A DNA stretch of 64,000 nt from Phascolarctos cinereus (GCF_002099425.1 NW_018344058.1:6696501-6760500), one strand, 5' to 3'. Counted from the stretch's first letter, positions 44,165 through 56,114 are shown. Made by a program: numbers and translations. Notes: a model not told the origin generated them from the letters alone.

Positions 44165-44735
44165 AGGGAGTTAAGGGTTTTAAGAGTTAGAAGTGTGGAG
44201 GGAAAATGTTCAGGGCATGGGCAAAGGACGGCCTTTGCAAATGGTATGCAGAGGAAACAACAAAATCAGTTTGGTTTGAATGCAGCAGATGTGAAGAAAG
44301 GTAAGGTAAAATCCCTTTGTAAATATAAGCTGGAGTCAAATAGTGAAGGGCTTTAAATGCCAAATAGAAGATTCTGTATTTGATCATAAAAGCAATATGG
44401 AATCACTAAAACTTTTCAAACAAGGAAGTGACATGATCAGCCTTGTGTTCTAACAATACCAGTTTGGCACAATGGAGGATGGATTAGAAAGACCACAGGC
44501 TGGGAAAACATTTGGAAAGCTATTTAAATAGTCTAAATGAAAGATGAGGAGGGACTGGAGATCAGGAGAAAGATGAGCTCTGGATCTATAGTTTAGAGAG
44601 TTATCATCTGCAGAGAGATGATAACTGAAACTCTGGGAACTAATGAGATCATCAAGAAGGAATACCAAGTCAGAAAAGAAAAGAGCCCAGGACAGAGCCC
44701 CAGGGTATACCCACACACAGGGATAGGAAATGGAT
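44165..44735 (-). repeat. L2 LINE 3' ORF-end region, antisense
   Basis: GGAAAATGTTCAGGGCATGG, GTGAAGGGCTTTAAATGCCA, GGAAGTGACATGATCAGCCT, GAATACCAAGTCAGAAAAGA and GAGCCCAGGACAGAGCCCCA. Probably one element with 43383-43500, parted by later insertions. Confidence 0.85.
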
Positions 44736-44755
44736 AATTATCGTGCAAGGAAGAA

Positions 44756-44996
44756 TGTTACTGTTTTGTTTCAGTCCTGTCTGAGTCCTCCTAACTCCAT
44801 TTGGAGTTTTCTTGGCAAAGATACTGGAGCGGTTTGCCATTTCTTTCTCCACTCATTTTAAAGACAAGGAAACTGAGGTGAGCAGTGAAGTGACTCGCCC
44901 AGAGTCACACAGCTAGTAAATGTCTGTAGCCAGATTTGAACTCAGGAAGATGAGTCTTCTTGATTCCAACCCTAGTGCTCTATCCATTGCACCACA
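44756..44996 (-). repeat. long CORE-SINE with RTE-type tail, antisense
   Basis: TTTGTTTCAGTCCTGTCTGA, TTTTCTTGGCAAAGATACTG, GTTTGCCATTTCTTTCTCCA and TCTATCCATTGCACCAC. Confidence 0.94.
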
Positions 44997-45524
44997 AAGG
45001 AGACTAGAAAAGAAATAAGAAGACAACTAGGGGAAAGGACCAGGAAAGAACAACATTACAAAACCCAGGGGGGGAAAAAGAATATCCAAAAGGAAGGAGA
45101 GATCGATACTGTCCATTTCTGCAGAGATCACACACATAAGATCACAAAAGAGAATTTTCTGCACAAAGGCATATAAAACAAAAGAGAATTTGGAGAGGGG
45201 AGGGAAGAATGAGAGAGGGTAGCATTTGCACTGCTTTATATAGAGAGCTGGGAGGGCACAGAACACACACAGAAATAGTAGTAGCCCACTTAAGCTATGT
45301 CCTGCCCTACACTCAGTTTGCCTGACTGGGAACTCAATGAGTCTTCATGGATGTGTGAAGAGAAAGTTGTGCATCTGTCAACAACAATAAAGGAATAGAG
45401 ACAAAAACTAGTCAAAGGTCAGAACCAGAGAGCAAAAGAATGGGAGATCAACCAAGGCCTTGAGGGGCCAGAGATGAGGGCTTATCCACAACATTTAACA
45501 GTGTTTTATCAGAAGAAAATAGTC

Positions 45525-45657
45525 AATAGTCAACAAAAATTTATCAAGCATCTCTACTATGTACCAGGCACTATGCTAAGCACTGCAGATACAAAAAAGA
45601 GGCAAAAGACAGTTCCTGCCCTCAAGGAGCTCACAATCTAATTAAGACTAAATCAGG
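45525..45657 (-). repeat. L2 LINE 3' terminus, antisense
   Basis: ATCTCTACTATGTACCAGGC, ACTATGCTAAGCACTGCAGA and TCCTGCCCTCAAGGAGCTCA. Confidence 0.93.
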
Positions 45658-45689
45658 GGCCAAGTGAGAAGTACAGTGGTCCACAAAAA

Positions 45690-45765
45690 AGATGGCAGGC
45701 AGAGTATTAGGCGTAGTGCCTGGGACATACATAGTAGGAGCTTCATAAATGCTTACTGAAAATGA
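45690..45765 (+). repeat. L2 LINE 3' tip
   Basis: GCGTAGTGCCTGGGACATAC and TAGTAGGAGCTTCATAAATG. Confidence 0.75.
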
Positions 45766-46255
45766 CAGGGATTACAGGTTTGTCCTACTTTGGCTACGTA
45801 CTGTCTTTGGCAGCCTTGGACATCACGCTTCGCTCAATTATCTGCAGAAGCCCAGGCCCCTTTATGCTAACTTACCCATTTTTGCCATGCCTTTTCAGCT
45901 CTTTGGATATGTTCCAAGTGCTCTTTGAAGGAGTGGAAAGGCTGAAGCAGAAATTACACAGAGAGAAAGAGTGTGCAACCAAGAGTGTAAAGGTAAATGA
46001 GAACTTCATGTCAACTCTGTTACCAGAGGTACGCGCCAATATTTCAAACTCAAGCCATGTCTACGTGCTGCAACAAGACCTTAGAACTTCAAAGTTAATA
46101 AAAGTCTGCCACAATTCACCTGCCTGATAAAGTAATAATAGGGCTGGGATCTAGAGGACTAGTTTTTTTTACTTGTTTGATATAAAGAGGATCACCAGAA
46201 TATAAGACAAACTAGATTTTATATTCATGGATCTTGTCTACCTTGATCATATAAT
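45766..46255. other. intronic sequence with a 121-codon open frame
   Basis: An ATG frame at 45762-46127 (plus) starts inside the L2 tip. It shows no signal peptide, domain or family I recognise. Probably chance. Confidence 0.35.
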
Positions 46256-46261
46256 ATAGAG

Positions 46262-46400
46262 GTGAACTCTCAATGTGGCCTGAACGAGATTAAAATGTAA
46301 TTGGGAAATGTCTAACAAAATAAATAAAAATACAATACAGTATGAATAATAATAATTTGTGGTTTTCTAAGTGTGCTTAGCAGGGATCCATTTCTATTTG
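46262..46400 (+). mobile_element. AT-cored non-autonomous element (as 38.76 kb, uninterrupted)
   Basis: AATGTGGCCTGAACGAGATT, AAAATGTAATTGGGAAATGT, CAAAATAAATAAAAATACAA and GTGGTTTTCTAAGTGTGCTT. Confidence 0.7.
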
Positions 46401-46479
46401 AAATAAATCTGACATAAGTGAGCTAAATGTACAACAAAATGAATGATTAACCGACATTTATATACTACTTTAATGTATG

Positions 46480-46685
46480 CAAAACCCTCACAAATATCTC
46501 ATTTCAACCTCACAATAACCCACAGGGTATTATTATTCCCATTTTATACATCAGGGGGCTGAGGCTCAGAAAGATCCAACAACTTACCCATGACCACACA
46601 GCTATGTAAGTATCAGAGGCAGAAACTGAACACAGGTCTCTATGACTGCAAGTCCACAGATACACACTGCCTCCCAAAACATGTA
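46480..46685 (-). repeat. THER/MIR-type SINE, antisense
   Basis: CAAATATCTCATTTCAACCT, CATCAGGGGGCTGAGGCTCA, ACAGCTATGTAAGTATCAGA and CACACTGCCTCC. Confidence 0.85.
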
Positions 46686-46959
46686 AATAAATCACTACCT
46701 CCCACTAGGGCAAAATGGGATAGTGGGTAAAGTATTGGTCTCAAAACCAGAAAAACCTGAGGTACCACCTCTGACCCTGGTCAAGTCACTTAAGAGCTCT
46801 AATCAGTCATTTGGTGCTCTAGCCAGCTTCCTAAAGCCAGAAGTTGCAGAAAAGGTACCAATTTGCATTGGTAGAGAACCTTACCTAGAAGTTTCCAGTA
46901 CCAATGAAATCACAAATTCAGTCTCTATCCCTGTCCTTCCCTACTCAACTACCAATAAG

Positions 46960-47042
46960 CTGCATGTATGTATGTATGTGTATATATATTACATATAGAT
47001 ATATACAGCATACATATATATGCACATACATATATATATGAA
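46960..47042. repeat. TATG/TA simple repeat
   Basis: ATGTATGTATGTGTATATAT and similar. Confidence 0.93.
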
Positions 47043-47221
47043 TTATATCTGTCAAATAGTTAAATAAGCTAGACAAAGATTTTCAAACGACATCACACCA
47101 ATTAGCCTTAGTTTTAAAGAATGACTATGACTATAACTAAAATTTATAACTTTTGAAAAGTTTTAATGAAATGTTTCTAATTCATAATACATCACTTTTC
47201 CTTAACAAAAATTCTATTAGA

Positions 47222-47370
47222 GGGGCAGCTAGGTGGCGCAGTGGATAGAGCACCAGCCCAGAAGTCAGGAAGACCTGAGTTCAAATCCAGCCTCAGACCA
47301 AATACTTGACACTTACTAGCTGTGTGACCCTGGGCAAGTCACTTAACCCCAATTGCCAAAAAAAAAACCT
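47222..47370 (+). repeat. short CORE-SINE, well preserved
   Basis: GGGGCAGCTAGGTGGCGCAG to an A-tail; a short CTATTAGA direct repeat flanks it. Close to a consensus copy, so young. Confidence 0.96.
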
Positions 47371-47564
47371 ATTAGAAAGTATACAAAAACAATATTCAAA
47401 ATTGCCCAAATACAATGTAACAATTCTATAAAGTAAAATAAAAGTTCATTCCCTTCACTGAGGCTAAGATATTGGGCAAAGTTTTACTCCTACTCTCCTT
47501 TTTTATTACAGTGAACACAGTCATGAGAATTTTTCCCCTTTCTCATCTGACAAATTAGAGAGAA

Positions 47565-47760
47565 GTTCATATGGTCATAGATTTAGAGATGAAGGGGCCC
47601 TAAGAGATCATTTACTCCAAGCCCTTTATTTTACATATTAGGGAACTGAGGCCTAAAGAGGTTAAGTGATTTGTCCAAGGTCACATAGGTAGAGTATGAC
47701 AAAGCTATGTCTTGTATTGACAAATCCAGGGAGCTATCTACTATACCATGCTGCCTCATC
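47565..47760 (-). repeat. MIR-type SINE, antisense
   Basis: GGGGCCCTAAGAGATCATTT, GGGAACTGAGGCCTAAAGAG, GATTTGTCCAAGGTCACATA and CTATACCATGCTGCCTC. Confidence 0.9.
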
Positions 47761-48099
47761 TCTTTTTTTAGATTTTTTTCTTTCCTTCTTTCAAAGGCCT
47801 GCTAACATTCCATAAAGGTTTGATTTAAATAAGCTATAAGAGAAACTTCAGAATGTGCATGAGAAGTCATGCACCAATTCAAAGGAAAGAGAGATGGAAA
47901 ACTCTAAGAATTTTTTCCTCTAATATCAGAATGTACAGCATGTTGAGATTTGATCTGAAGGGGAAAAGCCACATCTGATGAATACTCTTCCTAAAGCTGC
48001 CCTGGAAGCTGACCAACAAGAAATAAAATGAATTTTCAGTCAACTTCCTAAATGTCACTCCCAAAAAAATAAAAACAAGAAATATGTTACCATTTTATA

Positions 48100-48265
48100 G
48101 GAAAAATACCAGACTAGAGAGGACATAAGGGTTCCAGTTCTAATTTAGCCACTAAATTAGCTAACTTGATCACTCTACCTCAATGGGTCTCACTTTTTTT
48201 CTTCTATAAGATAAAAGTTGGACTCTACTATTTCTAAGATCCCTTCCACCTATAATTTTATGATT
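48100..48265 (+). repeat. MIR-type SINE
   Basis: AAATACCAGACTAGAGAGGA, CTTGATCACTCTACCTCAAT and CTATTTCTAAGATCCCTTCC. Confidence 0.7.
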
Positions 48266-48487
48266 AGCAGTCTTTAAAAAAGGCATCAAAAGGTAGAAGA
48301 AGGGGGAGAGAGGGAGAAGGGGAGGAGAAAAAGAAAGGAGAGTAGTAATGTCACTCATTCAGCATCATCAGGCAATGAGAGATTTCACTTATATTACTTT
48401 AACACATAACTGAAGCGCATGCACTTTTTAAATCATTTTGGGGATTAAAAAAATTAAATTGTAATGAGGCTTTTTTGATACTTTTAT

Positions 48488-48496
48488 ACATACACA

Positions 48497-48543
<47 letters not shown>
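48488..48543. repeat. (CA)n microsatellite
   Basis: About 26 CA units; the frames across it are His-Thr or Cys-Val repeats only. Confidence 0.98.
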
Positions 48544-48548
<5 letters not shown>

Positions 48549-49034
48549 AAGGCTTGACTTCCTACCAAATACCAGTTCCACAGTGAGCACACATAGCAAA
48601 CAGCAAAGAAACTCTTTTACCCAAGTAGACAGCAAAACAGATAAGAAAGAAAGTATATATAGGAGAATATATATTAGACAATACAGACTGAAGGACTTCT
48701 TCCATTTAGAACAAGGTAACTCAGCTCAACCAAGAGGAAGACCTCAGGATTCACCCAAAAGGAAATTCCTCAAAGTTACTAGTACAGCAAGCTAGGGTTA
48801 GGGACATGATGGTATGTTGGCTTCTTCAGAAACCTGAAGAGAGGTTGGCATCACTCATCTTCTTTCTTGAAGCTACAAACCAGAAGAACCCTGAAAAGAC
48901 TGAAAAAAAGTGAAGAGATCAGATCTCTCCTCTCTCTTGCCAACTCTACCCATCAGCTCACACAGGCATGGGGCAGGAATCTATCGATGAGAATAGAGTC
49001 TCATACTGATGAGTTTTGAGGCTATGGTTACTAT

Positions 49035-49850
49035 ATCATCACAATCATCATAGCTAGCATTTACATACCACTGTAAGATTTTTTTAGTTTAATATATTTT
49101 GTTTTCCCCTAATTACATATTAAAACCATTTTTCAACTTTTTTTAAGTTTTAAGTTTCAAATTCTATTCTTCTCTCCCTTCCCTGAGAAGGTAAGCAATC
49201 AGTTATAGGTTAAAAATATATAATCACATAAAACATTTCCATATTAGTCATCATGTATAAGAAGACTCAAATAAAAGAAAAAGAATGAAAGAAAGCATGC
49301 TTCAGTCTGTATTTCAAACAATATCAGTTCTTCCTGTGGAGGAGGATAGCATGCTTGATCATTAGTCCTTTGGGACTGTCTTGGACCACTGTATTGCTGA
49401 GAATAGCTGAGTCATTCACAATTCTTTATATTACAGTATTGTTGTTACTGTGTACAATGTTCTTCTGGTTCTGCTCACTTCATTTTGCATCACTGTATGT
49501 AAGTCTTTCCAGATTTTTCTGAAATCATCCTGCTTGTCATTTCTTCTAGTACAATAATATTCCATCACAATCATATACCATAGCTTGTTTAGCCATTCCC
49601 CAATTGATGGGCACCCCTTAATGTCCAATTCTTAGCCACCACAAAAAGAACTGCTATATTTTTGTACAAATAGGTCCTTTTTCTCTTTTTTTTCCGCATG
49701 TCTTGGGGATATAGACCTAGAATCACTTTAAGATTACAAAGCACTTTACAAATGTGATCTTATTTTATACTCAAGAAAATCCCTGAAGGTAGGTGCTATT
49801 ATTATCCCTATTTTATAGATGAGGAAACTGTACTTCCCTGCCATCTTTAA
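49035..49850 (-). repeat. THER/MIR-type SINE, antisense, split by an L1
   Basis: Left piece CATAGCTAGCATTTACATAC. Right piece AAGCACTTTACAAATGTGAT and TTTTATAGATGAGGAAACTG. The join is interrupted by the L1 at 49081-49722. Confidence 0.8.
49081..49722 (-). mobile_element. 5'-truncated L1: ORF2 C-terminus and 3' UTR
   Basis: On the minus strand 49628-49431 reads MDIKGCPSIGEWLNKLWYMI and then VMEYYCTRRNDKQDDFRK, the C-terminal W/Y-rich end of L1 ORF2p (human counterpart VHIYTMEYYAAIKKNE). The 3' UTR follows and ends in a T-run on the plus strand. The target-site duplication is CACTGTAAGAT / CACTTTAAGAT on either side. Dead on arrival. Confidence 0.9.
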
Positions 49851-49856
49851 CAAAGT

Positions 49857-49982
49857 GTGTTGTTGTTGTTGTAATTCAGCTGTGTCCAACTCTTTGTGAT
49901 CCCAAGGACCATATCATGCCAATACTGTCTGTGGGATTTTCCTGGCAAAGATACTGGAGTAGTTTGCTATTTCCTTCTCCTC
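49857..49982 (-). repeat. RTE-type tail of a long CORE-SINE, antisense
   Basis: TTGTTGTTGTAATTCAGCTG, GTCCAACTCTTTGTGATCCC and GGCAAAGATACTGGAGTAGT; the tRNA-like head is absent. Confidence 0.9.
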
Positions 49983-50118
49983 AACAACATTTACTCTCTT
50001 CCTGGTGATGCAGGGTCATTATTTTAAGCACTTTTTTATACTATGTAGAAATGTCATCTAGGGCTATGTGGTAAAATTGTTTACTCATACATTAAGTAGC
50101 CTCAAACTAGATGAATAG

Positions 50119-50121
50119 GGG

Positions 50122-50154
<33 letters not shown>

Positions 50155-50410
50155 CATACCTATATGTATACATATATATGTATATGTATACATATATATA
50201 CATATATATGTGTATGTATACATATATACATATATATGTATATATATGTATACATATACATATATATACATATACACACATATATCATCTAGGTGTGTAT
50301 GTGTATATGTATGTATGTGTGTATATAAACATATACACATACATGTATATACACATATGTATACATAAGCATGTATGCACATCTGTGTGTATGTGTGTAT
50401 ATGTGGCTGT
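50119..50410. repeat. large TG / TATATG / TACATA microsatellite
   Basis: Starts with about 14 GT units and then about 250 bases of alternating TA/CA/TG. The four overlapping frames on both strands are translations of it and not genes. Confidence 0.98.
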
Positions 50411-51294
50411 GGGTGTGGGTATGGGTATATTTAACAATTTTCCTGGATCTTTTTTCAACATAAGGTTTTCTGCATTTACTTCTTACTGATATCAAGCCTC
50501 CAGAAGGTTATCTGCCTCTCACTTTGATCATTCTAATCTACTAAAGCTAGAATGTATAATCAAAGTTATTAGAATTGAGTCTAAAAATAAATATAGTATC
50601 TCAGTGAGGACCTGGAGAACTCTACTTTAAATAGAACACATGAACTATTTCACAGTACATGGATTTCTCTGCCATCTATTTAGTCTACTCAAGAAAGTGT
50701 TTTTCAATTCTTTTTCTGGTTCTTGGTCATGTTCTAAATAGCTAAGGGTGCATAGTAAGTAGGCACCTAAAAATGTGGTGTTATTATATAATTAAAAATA
50801 ATAAACTATACAAGTGTGTCTAAGGATTCAGGCTTTAAAACTTCGTAAAATCAACAACAAAGCACTGAATTTAGAACTAGATTAACATTCTCACAGTCTC
50901 TGTGACCTTGAGCTCTGTTCCTCTGTTCTTTCAAATGTAAAATGTTTCTCATTTTATTTATTTCCTTGGATTTTTACGGTACCTTTCAATCAGTCATCAA
51001 AATGCTATATGCCATGCTTACAAAGAGCTTTGAAATCCCAGGATGAAGATGGTTTAAAAATGCAAAACAGATCTACTACTGATTTGTTAAAAAATCATTT
51101 CAAAGTAGAACAGCTGAAGAAAATTAATTGAATCAAGACTCATCCTTATGACCATTTCATCAGTCAGTGAAAGGTAAGTTTGAACGATGATGAACCACAA
51201 TTCCAAAGGACTAGAGATAAAATATGCTAACCACCACCAAATAAGGAGCTAATAGGCTCAGAGTACAGATTGAAATCTTTTCTTTTTTCTTTGT

Positions 51295-51480
51295 TGTTTT
51301 TTTTTGACATGGCTAACGCAGAGATTTGTTTTATATGACTAAATATAGACATATACACACACACACACAGAGATACATATGTAAAATAGGTTTTGCTTTT
51401 CTTGCCTTCTCAGTGGATAAAGGAAAGGAGAAAAGAAAGAGAGAATTCAGAAAATAAAATTACTTTTTTTCAAAAGGTAA
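51295..51480 (+). repeat. L1 3' UTR fragment with CA microsatellite
   Basis: TTGACATGGCTAACGCAGAG, TTTGTTTTATATGACTAAAT, a CA run at about 51353-51370, then CTTTTCTTGCCTTCTCAGTG and AAAATAAAATTACTTTTTT. Confidence 0.75.
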
Positions 51481-52335
51481 ATTTGATGAATTCCACTAAT
51501 ATGAGGGAAAGAGTCATAAGGAAGGGAGGGCAAATTTTTCTGCTTACCACCAATAGCCAGATGAACAAAGCTGTATGTTTCTAATAAGTACAGATAATCC
51601 AAAGTTCTGAATAAAAAAAGGGGGGGGGTTGGGGGAGAAGAGTTAAAGAGAACCAGAACAGAAGAAAATTAGTCAAAATGAAAACCTATAAGCAGGAATC
51701 CATTAAACAAAGCTAAACTGGGGTTAACACTGAATCTAATAATTCTGTTGAATGAATGCCTTTGAAAAGCTGTCCTTTCTCATTCATACTAACAAGCTAC
51801 TGGCAAATATAAAAGTTGTCGTCTGTGGAAAGTTCCTGGATTACTGACAACATAAGCAACTTTTAATTTCATTAAGGTAAGCTTATTTGCATCTGACTTC
51901 CCACCTCGTCTCTCTCTTCCCTAAATTCATTATCCCTGAACTTTAGATTTTAGACCAAGGCTTAGAACTGAGCCATGTGTTGCATCTTTTATACAGTGAT
52001 CTAGGAGTGGCCAAGTAGTCTGGGAACTAAGAAGGAATCTAGATGGAATTAAGGGTGGGAAGTGGCCAGTGTGTCCCTCGGGGTGTCCACAGAGGTAACA
52101 GACAGTGAAGGGCTGGACTAGGTTAGAGGTAACAGAGAATTGAGAGATCGGGAGTAGGCCACAATGAAAGGCCAGTTGAGAAGATTTCTAGGATGGGTTG
52201 ACCTTAGGTGAATGCCTGAGACTTGACCATAAATCTTGTCTTTGGCTGAAAGAAGGCTTGAGTCGAATTCACTCAAGGCAGGACCTGCATCGCTATTTCA
52301 GGGTCCCAGTACCAGTAAACCTCAACACTACCCTT
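51481..52335. other. intronic sequence, nothing recognised
   Basis: A G-run at 51.62 kb; otherwise no repeat head or exon. Confidence 0.4.
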
Positions 52336-52339
52336 TTTT

Positions 52340-53365
52340 CAGTCACAAAGCTTTAAAATTTCAATATCATTCTTGACTCCTCACTCTCCTTCAGTCCATG
52401 TATCCCATCTGTTGTCAAATCTTGTTGTTTCTACCTTTATGACATTTCTGGTTAAATGTAATTTCCTCACCACTCACCCAGCCACTGCATTAATTCAGGC
52501 ACTCTCTCACCTGGACTGTTTCAATAGCCTCTTACTTAGTGTCCCAACCCCAGGTTTCTCAAGCCAGTCCATCCTCCATATAGCTGCCAAAGTGATTTTC
52601 CTAAGGCATAGATCTGACTATGTCGCTCAGTGAACCACTTGTTGCTGTTCAGTCACTTCCAGTTGTGTCCAACTCTTTGTCACCCCATTTGGGGTTTTCT
52701 AGGCAATGATACTGAAGCAGTCTGCCATTTCCTCCTCCAACTCATTTTTCAGATACGGAACTAAGGCAAACAGGGTTAAGTGACTTGTCCAGGGTCACAT
52801 TGATAGTACGTATCTGAGGCCAGATTTGAACTCAGAAAAATGAGTCCTAGGCCTGACACTATCCATTTCACTACCTAGTTGTACCTGTGGGCAATGAACT
52901 CCAGTGCTACCTATTACTTCTGGGATCAAATATGAACCTTTCATTTGGACATTTAAATGTCTCCAACAACCTAGTGCCTTTCTAGGCTTCTTACACATTG
53001 CTCCCCTCCACACACTCTGCAATCCAGCCATGCTCAGCCATGCTAATGTTCCTCACATACAGTACTCCATCTTCATCTCTGTGTCTTTGTACTGGCTGCT
53101 CCCCATTCCCTCAGAACCCCTTGTTTCCTTCGAGACTCAGCTAATTCACCTTTCATAATTCCCTCAATTATTAATATTTGGGAGTACCCAAAACAAGTTC
53201 ATATTCATTTTGCATATATCATGCATATTTTTACATATTCATGTTACCCCCACTCCTTAAAATATAGGCTCCTTAAGGTCAGGAACCCTCTCACATCTGT
53301 CTTTTTATCCCAAGGCTTAGCACAGGCCCTCATGAATACAGTAGATGATTTAAGCATTGCTTGTT
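52340..53365 (+). repeat. L2 LINE ORF2 end and 3' UTR, split by an antisense SINE
   Basis: TTCTTGACTCCTCACTCTCC, TTAATTCAGGCACTCTCTCA, GCTGCCAAAGTGATTTTCCT and GCATAGATCTGACTATGTCG. After the SINE: ATGAACTCCAGTGCTACCTA, TTGTACTGGCTGCTCCCCAT and GGCTTAGCACAGGCCCT. Confidence 0.92.
52643..52887 (-). repeat. long CORE-SINE with RTE-type tail, antisense
   Basis: TTGCTGTTCAGTCACTTCCA, CACCCCATTTGGGGTTTTCT, GTCTGCCATTTCCTCCTCCA and ACTATCCATTTCACTACCTA. Confidence 0.95.
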
Positions 53366-53454
53366 ACCCTCCTCCACACACTCTCAAGCTTATCAACAGC
53401 TTTCTTAAATTGTAGATCCCAGAGCCAAACACATCGCAAATGATAGCTACCTTA

Positions 53455-53660
53455 GCAAGACATAACATAAAGTTATGTGAGGTTTGAGGAAGGTTATTTC
53501 CAAATAAAGGGACAGAGAAGTCAAGGAAGCACTTGAGGAGATTACTGTAGCATTTGAATTGGGCTTTCAAGAATCAAGAGGACTAAGGAAGGCATCCTAG
53601 GCAAAAGGAATAACATGAAGCAAAGGCTCATTAGGAGATAAAAATAGTAGATAGGAATCA
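53455..53660 (-). repeat. L2 LINE 3' ORF-end fragment, antisense
   Basis: TTGAATTGGGCTTTCAAGAA, AGGAAGGCATCCTAGGCAAA and GAAGCAAAGGCTC keep antisense L2 order. Confidence 0.65.
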
Positions 53661-54260
53661 GTGTATACTGCTCTAACTGCTCCCCAGCACGAATCCTCCC
53701 TCAGACATATACAATGATGTGTTTGCAGTATGTTTCATCAAGAACACCATGCCTTTTCCAAAGCAGGTCTAATATCCAGGGTGCTTGCCTTTAGAGTTAT
53801 CTTCTAAACAGGTCAGATACAGTTGGCATGCTTTCTCATACTTTTCATCAGCCTCCAATCACATGGAGTGTGTTTGTTTATACTTCCATCTCTAGTAGTT
53901 CAGTTACTTGGCTGATTTAATAAAATGCCTGCAGGAGGTCCACTCAAAGGTTTCTGACCTGCATTAACCTTCACTAGTAGGACATAACTTGAACCCATAT
54001 GAATGGTTTCTTGTCCTCCATCCATAATAGTGCTTCCTGATATTTATTTTGGATCAGAGAGAGAAGAAAATTGCTTTCAGAATCAGCTACAGACTTCTGA
54101 CAAAAGCACCAAGACCATCAGAGACCTTGTGTCTCACTAATCAAAAAGGAAGGTGCCTGAATCAAAAGCAATCAGCTCTATGCTTACTCCTAAACTTTTC
54201 AAAGGAAGTGTCCAGGACAGACACACCCCTGAAAAACTTTTAAAAATCTGAATTCAGGAA
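53661..54260. other. intronic sequence, nothing recognised
   Basis: No repeat head or exon seen. Confidence 0.4.
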
Positions 54261-54261
54261 T

Positions 54262-54435
54262 GATTTCATAGTATCACAGTATTTAGAGCTGGAAGGAGTG
54301 ATAAAGATGACTTAATTGAACCTGGCTCAGCTTACAGATGAGGCCACTGAGCTGCAGAAAGAGAAAGTGACTTGCCCAATATCACATAGATAATAAGAAA
54401 CTGCAGTCAGACTCCAAATCCCAGACATAAAATCA
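54262..54435 (-). repeat. MIR-type SINE, antisense
   Basis: AGAGCTGGAAGGAGTGATAA, TTACAGATGAGGCCACTGAG and GTGACTTGCCCAATATCACA. Confidence 0.88.
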
Positions 54436-54944
54436 CAGTTGGCTAGAAACTCTGAGGCCCTCTAACTCAACCTGTAACTGAACAAAGTCCTTAGCATTGT
54501 TATTTCCATTACATCACATTGTCTAATTCTTTACTGCTTTACTCTTTGAAGCAAGAAATTTGGAACAAGAGTCAATTACCCTCAGCTCTATGTGCCAACA
54601 TGTAGTATGTCAAGATGTTCTATCAGTCAACTCCAGGTCCTGCCACACTACTCAACTGCTACCACCAAAACCACGTGTTTTTTATGTACTTGCCATTCTC
54701 CATGGACTCTTCCATTCTGTTCTGTACTGCTGTGTTGCCATATATAATGCATCCTTCCTCAAGCCCAAGTGGAAGGTACCAAGTCAAAATTATCAATGCA
54801 AATGAAATCAGAGGACCTGCACGCATAGCATTCCAACCTCCTCTTTACTTCCTTCTTCTCTGCCCTAATAGAAATTGCTGATGCTGGTTTAGTTCACTCA
54901 AGACTGAGCTCATTAAAAATTAAAATTCACCATGAAATCAAGCT

Positions 54945-55105
54945 AGATACAAAAAACCTCAGTTTAAGGGTCAGCTCCGTTTCTAACTACCTGCATGACC
55001 GTGGGCAAATCACTTAACCTGTTTGGATGGTATCTGTTTCCTCAAGTGAGGGAAGGTTAAAGTACATAATCTGTAAAGCCCCTTCTAGTTCTAAATGTTA
55101 TAAAG
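54945..55105 (+). repeat. MIR-type SINE
   Basis: CTGCATGACCGTGGGCAAAT, CACTTAACCTGTTTGG and GCCCCTTCTAGTTCTAAATG. Confidence 0.82.
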
Positions 55106-55261
55106 AATACCAAAAGAAGGGTGGATTTACATCCAAGGTTCAAGAGAGTTCTCTTCCCCTGCAAGTTGACACTGAAATACAGCAAAATTTACTTCATCCT
55201 TGACAACCCAAGAACAAATGCAACTCACATTCATAGACCATTTGGACTTTTTATCTATTTA

Positions 55262-55407
55262 TTGCTTTTTGGTGAGGCAATTGGGATTAAGTGACTTGTC
55301 CAGGGTCACATAGCTAGTAAGTGTCAAGTGTCTGTGGCTGGATTTGAACTCAGGTCCTCCTGACTTCAAGGCTGGAGCTCTATCCACTGTGCCACCTAGC
55401 TACCCTC
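55262..55407 (-). repeat. short CORE-SINE, antisense
   Basis: GGTGAGGCAATTGGGATTAA, GTGACTTGTCCAGGGTCACA and TGTGCCACCTAGCTACCC. Confidence 0.94.
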
Positions 55408-55774
55408 CATTTGGACTTTTTAAACCATAGAACTTTAAAGAGTTAATGCCAAACATGACAGATAAAACTAGAAAACGAAAATATAGATGGAGCTGTTGAA
55501 ATTTTAAAAGATAACTACCAATCCACTTGGTCAAAGTATAAAAATAAACAAATTTGCACAAGAGGAAAAATATAAATTATTAATAATTGCTTGGAAATTA
55601 AAACAACTTTTAGATAATACCTTATACTCATTAATTTGGCAAAATTAAAAGCTATAAAACTCGATGCTGGTGTGATTTCTAAGATATAAATGTATCCATT
55701 GCAGGAAGAATTGCTTTCTAGAAAGATTCTAGTAGTTTGCAATCTGACAGTCTGTAGTAAAAGTTACAAAAATA

Positions 55775-56048
55775 ATCATAAACATCATCATCGCTGGCAT
55801 TTGTATACTGCCTACTATGTGGTAGGCATTGTGCTAAGTAGTGCTTTACAAAATATTATCTCATTTGATCCTCACAACAACATAAGTTCTATTATCATCC
55901 CATTTTACATTTGAGAAAAATGAGAGAAACAAAGGTTAAATGACTTGCCCAGGGTCACATAACTGGTAAGTATCTTAGGCCAAATTTGAACTCAGAACTT
56001 CCTGACTTCAGGCCCTAGCACTTGATGTACTGTGCCATCTGGGTGCCC
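55775..56048 (-). repeat. full-length THER/MIR-type SINE, antisense
   Basis: CTGGCATTTGTATACTGCCT, CTCATTTGATCCTCACAACA, GACTTGCCCAGGGTCACATA and TACTGTGCCATCTGGGTGCC. Confidence 0.93.
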
Positions 56049-56114
56049 AATAATCCACTGTTAGAAATATACTATGAGTGTTGGACTTTTTCTTTTTTAA
56101 AGCTCTCTATTCAA

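Noticed and set aside
45762-46127. 121-codon ATG frame, plus strand
   Set aside because: It starts inside the tip of an L2 fragment and shows no domain or family resemblance; expected by chance in 64 kb.
50107-50495. Four overlapping frames of Cys/Val or Tyr/Ile/Thr/His repeats
   Set aside because: Translations of a microsatellite on both strands.
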